In this document: one piece after another, positions 53,415-61,741 of the stretch
How the letters are laid out: every line of letters starts with the position of its first letter
Position numbering within the stretch: position 1 is the stretch's first letter
From: an uncultured Bacteroidota bacterium
GTDB lineage: Bacteria; Bacteroidota; Bacteroidia; Chitinophagales; Chitinophagaceae
DNA length: 64,000 nucleotides
NCBI GenBank assembly: GCA_903877645.1
Contig: CAIRES010000043.1
Location: 49,303 to 113,302, forward strand
Direction: 5' to 3'
Program-made: the position numbers and the translations under genes
The notes under the pieces: model-generated
What the model saw: the letters and a program-made list of their open reading frames with translations, nothing else
Database searches by the model: none
What the model was told of the DNA's origin: nothing

Positions 53415-55775
53415 TTAAAAGCTGTATGTTAAGTTAATGCTCGGGAATATAGGCAACTGATAAGTGATCTCATTTGTGATACGGTTTACATAAAATACAT
53501 TCTGGCGGTCGTACACATTGGTCACTGCAAATGTAGCTTCCAGTTTTGTCTTTTTGGTCAGCGGGAATTTCTTTTTAACAGAAAGATCTAAACGATGATA
53601 CCACGACAGTCGGCCACCGTTTATCTGGTCGGCGTAGATCACACCAAGACCGCCATTCCGAGTAGCCGGATTTGACGAGTTGAGTGCATTCGGATTGGGT
53701 GGCGACCCAAGTGGCAGATCCGGCTGTGCTTCATAAAATCCCTGGGTTTGCGTGAATGGGAATGGGGAGTGGATATTAAAGCGTGCAGAGACATCCCAGT
53801 CTTTCTTTTTACCGAGTGTATACGATGCCACCGCATTGGCGTTGAAGCGCGTATCAAATGGCGTAGGGTATGTCTGGGTATTGCCTTTGGAATCAATACT
53901 TGTATAATTCACACTCTGCGCACCCATAGCGCCCCAAAGATATATCCTGTCGTAAGTATACTTTGCAGAAAGATCGACACCTTTTGCCAGGCCGGAAGCC
54001 GCTACAAAATCAGCATCAGCCACCTGCATCTTATTCCTGTTCAGCTCATCTACCTGTCCAAAATATTTCACCCATGGTTCTAAGTTAAACTCAACCCTTT
54101 GCACATCCACTTCTATGCCACCCACGAGGTGATAAGCAGTTTGCAGGTTCGTTTTCACTGTATTGCCATTTACATCCCTGATCTGCTGATCGGGGCTAAG
54201 CAGGAAGCCGGAGAATAAATTAACAATATCCTGATCAGATTTGGTACTGATGATGTTCTGAGAGTAAATGCCGGTTGCTGCTTTTAAACGCACATTGTCG
54301 GAGATATTATACTTGATGCCCAACCTTGGTTCCGGAGATAATTTATTGAGCTCAGAATAATATTGCAGACGGATGCTCGGCTCTATGATGAACTTGCTGC
54401 TGAAATTGTGCCTGAATAAAAAATACATCCCGGCAAGTGTACTCTGGCCATTGTCGAGGACACTTATGCCAGGCTGAGTGTAATAACTGAGGGCTGTATG
54501 AAACCCGCTCACCTCCACCCCATACTTCAACTGGCTGTAATTAGGCAGGAAGTAGGTAAAATTGATCGCTGCCTCAAAGCCATTGATCTGGCTGGTGCGG
54601 GGCAATGTATCCAGTGGTGTATTTGTCTGGTTGAGGCTGATGTTATAATTGGAATAGGCAAACTTACCGTCTATGAGCGAAGAACTGCTGCCCGGCGACA
54701 CAACAAATGTAGCACCCGCTCCTTTTGCCGTCCAGTGATAGTCAGCAATGTTTTGATGGGTAGTGTCGTTCAGTAAATTAGCGTGGTCATCGAAGTCAAA
54801 CCCGAACACATTGAGCTTGCTGCCATTGTCTCCGCTAAAGGTCACTTTACCATACACATCGGTAAACTTGTAAGGCAGGCCACTGCTGTAAGGCTCGCCG
54901 AAGCCGCCATAAATTGATTTGGAGGTCTGGTCGAGGTAGCTGCTTTTTGCTGTAACAAGGTAGGTAATGCCTGCGCCCGGGTTTTTCTTTGATTTTACCA
55001 ACGGGCCCTCCAGCAGAGCGCGAGACATAATGGGCGATACAGAAACAATGCCCGACATTTCATTTTTGTTACCATCTTTTGTGTGTATGTCTACTATTGC
55101 AGAAGTACGATTGCCGTATTGCGCACCAAACCCTGCGGTGTATACATCCACATTACGTATTGCTTCGGTTTCAAAAACAGAGAAAAGGCCTATAGAGTGA
55201 AACGGGCTATAGATGGTAACACCATCGAGGTAGATGCCCGTTTGCGCAGGAGATCCGCCACGTATGTATAACTGGCCACCCTGGTCGCCGGTAAATACCA
55301 CACCGGGTATTACCTGTAAATATTGCGCTATATCCGGCTCGCCACCTGCACTGGGAAGCAACTTAAGTTCCCTTGGTGAGATGTTGGTTACTCCGGTATT
55401 GATGTGTGTTATTTTTTCTGTTTTTCTTCCTGATACCTCTATGCTCTTCAGTTCAGTTTCTTTCTGCGACAGCAATATCTTTTTAGACACTACCGTTTCG
55501 GGCAACAGATTTACAGTGATGCTGGAAGAATCATAGCCAAGAGATGTGATCAGCATAGTGTAGCTGCCGGAAGGAAGCGTGATAGAAAAGTATCCGTTCA
55601 CATCAGTCTGCACACCAGTTTTGCCATTCGCTACACGAATGGTGGTATTAATGAGCGGCTCACCGGTTTTTTTATCATAAACAAATCCCTTTACAGTACC
55701 ATCATGGCTTTGTGCTATTGCAACAGAAAAGAAAAGAAATATAAAAGCAGCCACAAGGCCAATGCTTTTGCGCAT
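53415..55775 (-). CDS. TonB-dependent receptor with carboxypeptidase-like N-terminal domain
   Basis: 786 residues from ATG 55775; the frame is open to 55889, but the promoter lies between, which rules that start out. Signal peptide MRKSIGLVAAFIFLFFSVAIAQ. A CarboxypepD_reg-like domain (GTVKGFVYDKKTGEPLINTTI) precedes the plug (LLPSAGGEPDIAQYLQVIPGV, QLYIRGGSPAQTGIYLDGVTIY) and a 22-strand barrel ending LTYSF. It takes up a ligand through the outer membrane with TonB energy; the substrate is unknown and no SusD partner is present. First gene of the operon. Confidence 0.93.
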   Translation of the reverse strand: MRKSIGLVAAFIFLFFSVAIAQSHDGTVKGFVYDKKTGEPLINTTIRVANGKTGVQTDVNGYFSITLPSGSYTMLITSLGYDSSSITVNLLPETVVSKKILLSQKETELKSIEVSGRKTEKITHINTGVTNISPRELKLLPSAGGEPDIAQYLQVIPGVVFTGDQGGQLYIRGGSPAQTGIYLDGVTIYSPFHSIGLFSVFETEAIRNVDVYTAGFGAQYGNRTSAIVDIHTKDGNKNEMSGIVSVSPIMSRALLEGPLVKSKKNPGAGITYLVTAKSSYLDQTSKSIYGGFGEPYSSGLPYKFTDVYGKVTFSGDNGSKLNVFGFDFDDHANLLNDTTHQNIADYHWTAKGAGATFVVSPGSSSSLIDGKFAYSNYNISLNQTNTPLDTLPRTSQINGFEAAINFTYFLPNYSQLKYGVEVSGFHTALSYYTQPGISVLDNGQSTLAGMYFLFRHNFSSKFIIEPSIRLQYYSELNKLSPEPRLGIKYNISDNVRLKAATGIYSQNIISTKSDQDIVNLFSGFLLSPDQQIRDVNGNTVKTNLQTAYHLVGGIEVDVQRVEFNLEPWVKYFGQVDELNRNKMQVADADFVAASGLAKGVDLSAKYTYDRIYLWGAMGAQSVNYTSIDSKGNTQTYPTPFDTRFNANAVASYTLGKKKDWDVSARFNIHSPFPFTQTQGFYEAQPDLPLGSPPNPNALNSSNPATRNGGLGVIYADQINGGRLSWYHRLDLSVKKKFPLTKKTKLEATFAVTNVYDRQNVFYVNRITNEITYQLPIFPSINLTYSF

Positions 55776-55841
55776 AAAATAAAATGTTTTTAAAAAAATA
55801 ATGTTGAGTAACGCATTTATACCATGGGAAAAAATGCCGGG

Positions 55842-55872
55842 CAAAGATAGGGATAACCGCATTGTCCGCAAA
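55842..55872 (-). promoter_or_regulatory. consensus promoter of the four-gene envelope operon
   Basis: On the minus strand TTTG (55872-55869), exactly 19 bases, then TATCTTTG (55849-55842). The leader to ATG 55775 is about 60 bases. Confidence 0.85.
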
Positions 55873-56024
55873 CGCAATAGTTGCGACAATACTATTTATT
55901 TATTTTAAATACTTAACCTCCGGAAGCCCCCATTTTACAAGCAACAGATTGAATAGCAACATTATTTAATAAAAAAAACATTGCAGCCCGCAACATCTTC
56001 ACCAGTTTGAATTAATTTGGCATA

Positions 56025-57530
56025 ATGAAGATATTCACATCGGCACAGACACGGGCATGCGATGCATACACCATCAAAGCATCAGCAATGCATTCTGCCG
56101 ACCTAATGGAACGGGCAGCGACAAAGTGCGCTGCATGGATCAAAGATCATTTTCACAGGGATACTTTGTTTGTAGTGCTGTGTGGCACGGGCAATAATGG
56201 CGGCGACGGGCTGGCCATAGCCCGCCTGCTGCACCAGAGAGGATATGGTGTAAAAGCCTTCCTGCTGCTCATCAGTAAAGATCTGTCGCCCGACTGCCAG
56301 GCCAACCTGAGCCGCCTGCAGGCCATAGACAAAGACCTGGCCGGCATTGTACAGCCGGATACCTTTATCACAGACATACCGGCAAATATAGTGATCATAG
56401 ATGCCCTGCTGGGTACAGGGTTGAGCCGCCCCACCAGCGGATGGGTGGCATCATTTATCAGCCACATCAGCAAGCTGCCTAATAAAAAAATAGCGATCGA
56501 TATCCCCAGCGGCCTACCGGCCGATCTGTTGCCGGACGGTGATGCAGCAGTAATGAAAGTGGACGATACACTTACCTTCCAGTTTTACAAACGCACATTT
56601 CTGCATGTTGAGTCGGCACCATTTGCGGGCAATATCCACCTGCTCGACATTGGCCTTGACAAAACATTTATCAACGCCACGCACTCGCAATATAGGACGA
56701 CGGAGCCGGGAGATATTGCAGCCATATACAAACCCCGCTCCCCCTTCGGGCATAAAGGCACTTATGGCCATGCGCTGCTCATAGGGGGCAGTTATGGCAA
56801 AACAGGTTCTATTGCGCTGAGTTCAAAAGCTGCGTTGCGAGCCGGCGCGGGCCTCGTTACCGCACTGGTACCCTGCTGCGGATACCAGACAATGCAGTCT
56901 GTATTGCCTGAAGCAATGTGTATGACCAGCGGGGAACAAACCATAGAAAAGATAGACCGCTGGGATAAGATGCAGGCCATAGGGATAGGGCCCGGCATGG
57001 GTACAGACACCAAGACAGCAGCAGCTCTCGCCGCATTTATAGATGCCTGCAAAGAACCGGTGGTGGTAGATGCCGACGCGCTCAACATTATTGCACAGCA
57101 ACCGGAATTGCTGGCCAAGCTGCCAAAGGGGTCTGTGCTGACCCCCCACCCTAAAGAATTTGCGCGGCTGTTTGGTGAAAATACAAACAGTATGATACAA
57201 CTGGACCACGCACGTATACAGGCCATGCGGTATAATATCAATATTGTTTTAAAAAGCCATCATACTATAATTGTGACCGGTGAAGGTGAGTGCTGGTATA
57301 ATATGACCGGTAATGCAGGCATGGCCACCGGTGGCGCCGGCGATGTGCTTACAGGCATTATAACAGGGCTGATAGCGCAGGGATATGAACCGCATGAAGC
57401 AGCTATAATGGGTGTGTACCTGCACGGACTTGCAGGCGACCTTGCGGCAAAAGAAATTTCGGAGGAGGGCCTGATAGCAGGTGATATTGCCAACTACTTA
57501 GGAAAGGCATTCCTGGCATTAAAGCAATAG
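56025..57530 (+). CDS. nnr: bifunctional NAD(P)H-hydrate epimerase/dehydratase
   Basis: 501 residues. The N-terminal epimerase domain (about 1-210) has CGTGNNGGDGLAIARLL and IDALLGTGLSRP; the C-terminal ribokinase-like dehydratase domain has GHKGTYGHALLIGGSYGKTG, PVVVDADALNII, LTPHPKEFARL and the catalytic GGAGDVLTGIITGL. It repairs NADHX and NADPHX, hydrated forms of the cofactors, in the cytoplasm. Its stop is 2 bp from the stop of the converging surA-like gene. Confidence 0.95.
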   Translation: MKIFTSAQTRACDAYTIKASAMHSADLMERAATKCAAWIKDHFHRDTLFVVLCGTGNNGGDGLAIARLLHQRGYGVKAFLLLISKDLSPDCQANLSRLQAIDKDLAGIVQPDTFITDIPANIVIIDALLGTGLSRPTSGWVASFISHISKLPNKKIAIDIPSGLPADLLPDGDAAVMKVDDTLTFQFYKRTFLHVESAPFAGNIHLLDIGLDKTFINATHSQYRTTEPGDIAAIYKPRSPFGHKGTYGHALLIGGSYGKTGSIALSSKAALRAGAGLVTALVPCCGYQTMQSVLPEAMCMTSGEQTIEKIDRWDKMQAIGIGPGMGTDTKTAAALAAFIDACKEPVVVDADALNIIAQQPELLAKLPKGSVLTPHPKEFARLFGENTNSMIQLDHARIQAMRYNINIVLKSHHTIIVTGEGECWYNMTGNAGMATGGAGDVLTGIITGLIAQGYEPHEAAIMGVYLHGLAGDLAAKEISEEGLIAGDIANYLGKAFLALKQ

Positions 57531-57532
57531 CG

Positions 57533-58921
57533 TTATTCGCTGCTGTCGGCATTAATGTGCCAGTCTTTGATACCGCTGCACCCCCTGTATTCAGGCGCTA
57601 TCCATACATAGAAAGTAGGTAGCTTTGTCTTCACCCAGCCTTCCATCTTTTGCGATTTTTTCTGCACCAGGGCTACTTCCTGTAGCCGGCTGTAATCATC
57701 GCTCAGATTTGCTTTGTGCGGGGATGTGCGCGACCTGAGGTATACGATACGGCAAGATTTATCATGCGCGTCAGTAAGAAAAACATGGGATGCAGAAAAG
57801 CCCCCGGGCTTCATACTGTCGAGCATAAGCACCATAGCGCCGTCTAATTTGGTCATATCCAGGTCGGTATTTCCTGTGTTGGGGTCTGCGATCATCCCGC
57901 CTGTGCGTTTTGCAGCTTCATCAGTGGAGTATTTACCCACCGCTTCGGGGAAAGTAATTTTCCCTTCAACTAATATCTGCCTGATACTATCGAGCCGGGT
58001 AAGGGCAGTCTGTATGTCGGCGGAGGTGATCTCCGGTTTGATGAGGATATGCCTGATATCGGCTTCATCACCCCTGCGCTGTATCATTTGTATGATGTGA
58101 TAGCCGAATTTGGTTTTAATGATCGGAGATATTTCCCCATTCTGTAACTTGAATGCGGCAGCCACAAACTCAGGGGCCCATGATCCGTTGCGTGTTATGC
58201 CATCATACCTTCCGCCATTGTCCCTGCTTCCGGGATCGTCGCTGTTGATCTCAGCAGCATGTTCAAAAGAAATGGTACCGTCTGATATTTGTTTGCGAAT
58301 GCCCTCGAGCCTTTGGTAAGCATAGTCGTTCATTTCTTTGCTCACAGGAGGGTCTATTACTATCTGCCCTACTTCTACAGTAGCCGGGAAGAACGGCAAA
58401 CTGTCGACAGGTATCTTTTTATAAAATACAGCTACTTCGGCGGGAGATATCTTTACATTTTCCATTATAGTGCCCTGTAGCTTTTCTGATACCATCTGGT
58501 CCCTGATCAACTCCCTGTTCTCTTCTTTTATCTGGTATATTGTTTTGCCGGACATCTGTTCCAGCTTTTCTTTAGAACCATATAACTGCACAAAATAACG
58601 CACCCTGTTATCTATCTGGCCTTCCACATCTTCGTCATTGACCATAACACTGTCGCGTTCGGCCTGTTCGAGCAGCATTTTCTGCAGCACCATCCTTTGC
58701 AACATATCGCATTTTACATTCTCGCCCAGGTTAGGGTTTTGCTGCCTTGCCTGCAAAAGCTCAATTTCCAGCTCAGACTGGAGAATAATACGCTTGCCTA
58801 CTACTCCTATTATCTTATCCGCACTTTGCTGCCCCAATACCGGGTAGCTCAATGAGAACAGAACAGCCAGGAGGATCATTTTAACCGCTCCCTTACTTAT
58901 GCTTTTGATATTGCAACTCAT
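57533..58921 (-). CDS. SurA-like periplasmic peptidyl-prolyl isomerase
   Basis: 462 residues. An N-terminal hydrophobic signal (about 12-32, ending VLGQQ; ATG 58921 or in-frame ATG 58879). SurA_N-like chaperone region (IIGVVGKRIILQSELEIELLQA), then two parvulin domains, the first with ATVEVGQIVIDPPVS to KTKFGYHIIQM and the second with ADIRHILIKPEITSAD. It helps outer-membrane proteins fold after Sec export, so it serves the many barrel proteins in this window. A -7 box TATTTTTG is at 58961-58954. Confidence 0.9.
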   Translation of the reverse strand: MSCNIKSISKGAVKMILLAVLFSLSYPVLGQQSADKIIGVVGKRIILQSELEIELLQARQQNPNLGENVKCDMLQRMVLQKMLLEQAERDSVMVNDEDVEGQIDNRVRYFVQLYGSKEKLEQMSGKTIYQIKEENRELIRDQMVSEKLQGTIMENVKISPAEVAVFYKKIPVDSLPFFPATVEVGQIVIDPPVSKEMNDYAYQRLEGIRKQISDGTISFEHAAEINSDDPGSRDNGGRYDGITRNGSWAPEFVAAAFKLQNGEISPIIKTKFGYHIIQMIQRRGDEADIRHILIKPEITSADIQTALTRLDSIRQILVEGKITFPEAVGKYSTDEAAKRTGGMIADPNTGNTDLDMTKLDGAMVLMLDSMKPGGFSASHVFLTDAHDKSCRIVYLRSRTSPHKANLSDDYSRLQEVALVQKKSQKMEGWVKTKLPTFYVWIAPEYRGCSGIKDWHINADSSE

Positions 58922-59175
58922 GATGTAAAATGAGAATATATAAGAATGAAGAGCAAAAATAGCCTATTTACCTCCTTAATCCGAATTAACTGCATATTTT
59001 AACTTTTATTGTTCATTCATCGTTTTTCGCTCTAAGTAAATGAAGCAGGCAGACGCCTCGGGAACAAAAAATCAAATATGAATAGCGACAATTTTAAATA
59101 ACAAATTATGTGAGCAAAAAGATCAGGGCCATTAACATTTAGGAAAGAAAACCAATCCCATTCAAATCACATATT

Positions 59176-60264
59176 TTACTGGCGAAAAACAGCTTTTGTG
59201 TCTTTATCATTATAAAAATCGCTCTTTAACGGAATGAGCGGGTGAGCGTTTTTCCATTCTTTGAAGCGGGCCAAATCCCCGTCATGAAACTTATTCCAGG
59301 CATCGTATTCGGCGCTATTTGAGGCCTTGCCAAACAACCATTGGTTATATATGTCAAAATAACCGTTCCTGATCATTATATCCTGGTAGCGGAATAAAGA
59401 AAAAGGATATTTTTTGTCATTTGCCGGAAACCATTCTGTAAGAAAACGCGCCCTGAACATGGTGAGGTTTTCGGCATTATTACCATCGCTCATCACAGCA
59501 AATAATGGAACGTACACTGCAGCTACCTGCTCTTTGAAACCCGGCGATGCAGCGCGTCTTTTATTTTTACCATTTTGCAAGCCACCGGCATTTGCACTAT
59601 TGTCGAACATCTTTTTATAGCCATCAAACAACAGCTTTTTCAGCTCATCATCTGATGAAGTATCGTGAGGTATATCGAGGTACATTTCGGCATATACCAA
59701 CCCCCAAAGCACATCGCCGGAGCGGAGGTATGTACGTGCCGCACTATAGTATGATGGCGCATACAATGGGTCGGCTTCGATGCCTGATAACCAATACTGC
59801 AAGGCTTCTTCAGAGTCACCACCCTGCACGGCGATCTTAGCGGCCTCGTCATACAACAAGCCGGAACCGGAATAAAATGTATAGCCTTTTCTTATCGTTG
59901 CGCGGGCCTCCTTCATTTTATTTTGTGCGGCCTGCACTACCGCGAGCAACTCGAAATATGCTGCGTCTGTTGCTGCATTTCCGGGAAGTGCTCGTAATGT
60001 TTTTTCTGCATCTTCATCATTGCCGTACAGGTGCTGCGCCATGCCCAGTTCTTTATATAATGTAGCCTTACCCGGCTCCTGCCCCAACACATGATTGTAT
60101 ATAATGACCGCTTCGTGATAATTCTTCATCGCCATATACTCCTGCGCCTGCCGGTACATTTCCGCAGTCTCAGGTGACGCCCATTTTTCCTGGGCTGCGG
60201 CCCGCGAGGGTACTAATGCGTTAAAGCAAAACAGGAGGAACAATATTTTGTGCAGGCTACCCAT
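59176..60264 (-). CDS. secreted TPR-repeat protein
   Basis: 362 residues with a signal peptide (about 1-24, SRAAAQ). Three to four TPR-like repeats (about 30-190, for example YHEAVIIYNHVLGQEPGKATLYKELG split in helix pairs) are followed by a region without recognisable domains that is rich in aromatic residues (EWFPANDKKYPFSLFRYQDI). I assign no function. It is a monocistronic unit divergent from pfkA. Confidence 0.75.
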   Translation of the reverse strand: MGSLHKILFLLFCFNALVPSRAAAQEKWASPETAEMYRQAQEYMAMKNYHEAVIIYNHVLGQEPGKATLYKELGMAQHLYGNDEDAEKTLRALPGNAATDAAYFELLAVVQAAQNKMKEARATIRKGYTFYSGSGLLYDEAAKIAVQGGDSEEALQYWLSGIEADPLYAPSYYSAARTYLRSGDVLWGLVYAEMYLDIPHDTSSDDELKKLLFDGYKKMFDNSANAGGLQNGKNKRRAASPGFKEQVAAVYVPLFAVMSDGNNAENLTMFRARFLTEWFPANDKKYPFSLFRYQDIMIRNGYFDIYNQWLFGKASNSAEYDAWNKFHDGDLARFKEWKNAHPLIPLKSDFYNDKDTKAVFRQ

Positions 60265-60358
60265 TATTTGCGAAAATACATTTTAATATGGCGCAATGGC
60301 AGGGTCTTTATCTAATTGTTACTGATCATTGTCACCAAAAGAGTACTTGTCATTTTCA

Positions 60359-60366
60359 TAACTTTG
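60359..60366 (+). promoter_or_regulatory. -7 element for pfkA
   Basis: TAACTTTG matches TAnnTTTG and ends 15 bases before ATG 60382. No good -33 element at 19-21 bases. Confidence 0.4.
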
Positions 60367-60381
60367 ATAATAATTTGAATT

Positions 60382-61362
60382 ATGGGCAAAATAACAAACA
60401 TAGGTGTAATGACATCAGGCGGTGACAGCCCCGGTATGAACGCTGCTATAAGGGCAGTTGTGCGAACAGGGGTATATCATTGTATAGACATCTATGGCAT
60501 ACGCAGGGGCTACCAGGGAATGATAGAAGGCGATATTTTTAAAATGAAAACCACAGATGTGGCCAATATCATACAAAGAGGTGGCACCATCCTGAAAACC
60601 GCCCGCAGCAAGGAATTCATGACGAGTGAGGGAATGCGCAAGGCTTACGAACAATTACAGAATCACCACATAGAAGGGCTGATACTTTTAGGTGGCGATG
60701 GCACCTTCAGGGGCGCTGTGCAATTTTTTGAACAACACAATATCCCTGCGATAGGCATTCCCTGTACCATAGATAAAGACATCAATGGAACGGACTTCAC
60801 CATTGGGTTTGACACAGCAGTAAACACAGCCGTAGAAGCTATAGATAAGATACGCGACACCGCCGACGCGCACAACAGGCTGTTTATAGTAGAGGTAATG
60901 GGCAGGGATGCAGGTTATATAGCGCTGAACAGCGGCCTGGCCTGTGGCGCAGAAGACATACTGATACCCGAGCAGGTGACCAATATTGCTGAAGTGCTGG
61001 AACGGATAGGCAATGATGAACGAAGAAAAAAGAACGTACATATTATAGTGGTGGCAGAAGGAGAGAATTTCGGGAATGCGCATGAACTGCAAGCAGCCAT
61101 TGCGCACCAATTCCCGGAGATAGACCTGCGGGTATGCGTTTTGGGGCATATCCAGCGGGGTGGCTCCCCTTCTTACGCCGACAGGGTGCTGGCCAGCCGG
61201 CTGGGATATGCTGCGGTGAATGCAATACTTGCCGGCAAAACACAATTTATGGCCGGAGTAGTTAATAATGAGGTTGCCTTTACACCATTTGCACAGGTGA
61301 TCAAGGGCGATGGTTTTATGAAACATGATATGCTGGAAATGATACGCGTGCTATCTATTTAA
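60382..61362 (+). CDS. pfkA: ATP-dependent 6-phosphofructokinase
   Basis: 326 residues, usual size. ATP site TSGGDSPGMNAAIRAVVR and GGDGTFRGA, catalytic region CTIDKDINGTDFTIGFDTA, MGRDAGYIA, and RGGSPSYADR. The conserved GDG and the TIDKD aspartates are present, so an active ATP-using enzyme is expected. It phosphorylates fructose 6-phosphate in glycolysis. Confidence 0.96.
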   Translation: MGKITNIGVMTSGGDSPGMNAAIRAVVRTGVYHCIDIYGIRRGYQGMIEGDIFKMKTTDVANIIQRGGTILKTARSKEFMTSEGMRKAYEQLQNHHIEGLILLGGDGTFRGAVQFFEQHNIPAIGIPCTIDKDINGTDFTIGFDTAVNTAVEAIDKIRDTADAHNRLFIVEVMGRDAGYIALNSGLACGAEDILIPEQVTNIAEVLERIGNDERRKKNVHIIVVAEGENFGNAHELQAAIAHQFPEIDLRVCVLGHIQRGGSPSYADRVLASRLGYAAVNAILAGKTQFMAGVVNNEVAFTPFAQVIKGDGFMKHDMLEMIRVLSI

Positions 61363-61741
61363 TATACTTAACACAAAAATACAATAACGTAAAACGCTGT
61401 GTAAAGTAAAAATCATTGAATTTGTGAAGGGCGTAATCATATTGTAAATGAAAAAATAATGAAATTTGTTTTAATTTCTTGAATAATTTTTTGCTTTTGA
61501 AATATCTTTTTTACCTTTACGCTATGTTATGCAGTTTTTTTAACGACCTGTAAACAGATTAATAATTTAGAGTATTACTATAGATCTATCGGAAAGTGAA
61601 ACCCGGAGCTGTGAAAAATAACCCCGCTGAGTGTCTTTTTGAGTACGCTGAAAGAGTTTTTATTACAACTGAAACAGAGAAAATAATTTGTAGATTAATC
61701 GCTTAATTTTAAGTTTTAAAATCTATTTTTAAATTTTAAAA
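61363..61741 (+). other. long non-coding leader before gldK
   Basis: 379 bp without a supported gene. A near-consensus promoter TTG (61491-61493)-N18-TACCTTTA (61512-61519) would give a leader of about 215 bases. The leader has the hairpin CTGTAAACAG, a repeated CGCTGA motif, and a GTG-started 36-codon frame (61596-61706) that I do not accept as a gene. I cannot match it to a known riboswitch. Confidence 0.45.

Noticed and set aside
55776..55889. N-terminal extension of the TonB-dependent receptor
   Set aside because: The consensus promoter lies inside it, and a normal signal peptide begins at ATG 55775.
61596..61706. 36-codon GTG-started frame in the gldK leader
   Set aside because: No ATG, no ribosome site and no similarity I can recognise; length is within chance expectation.
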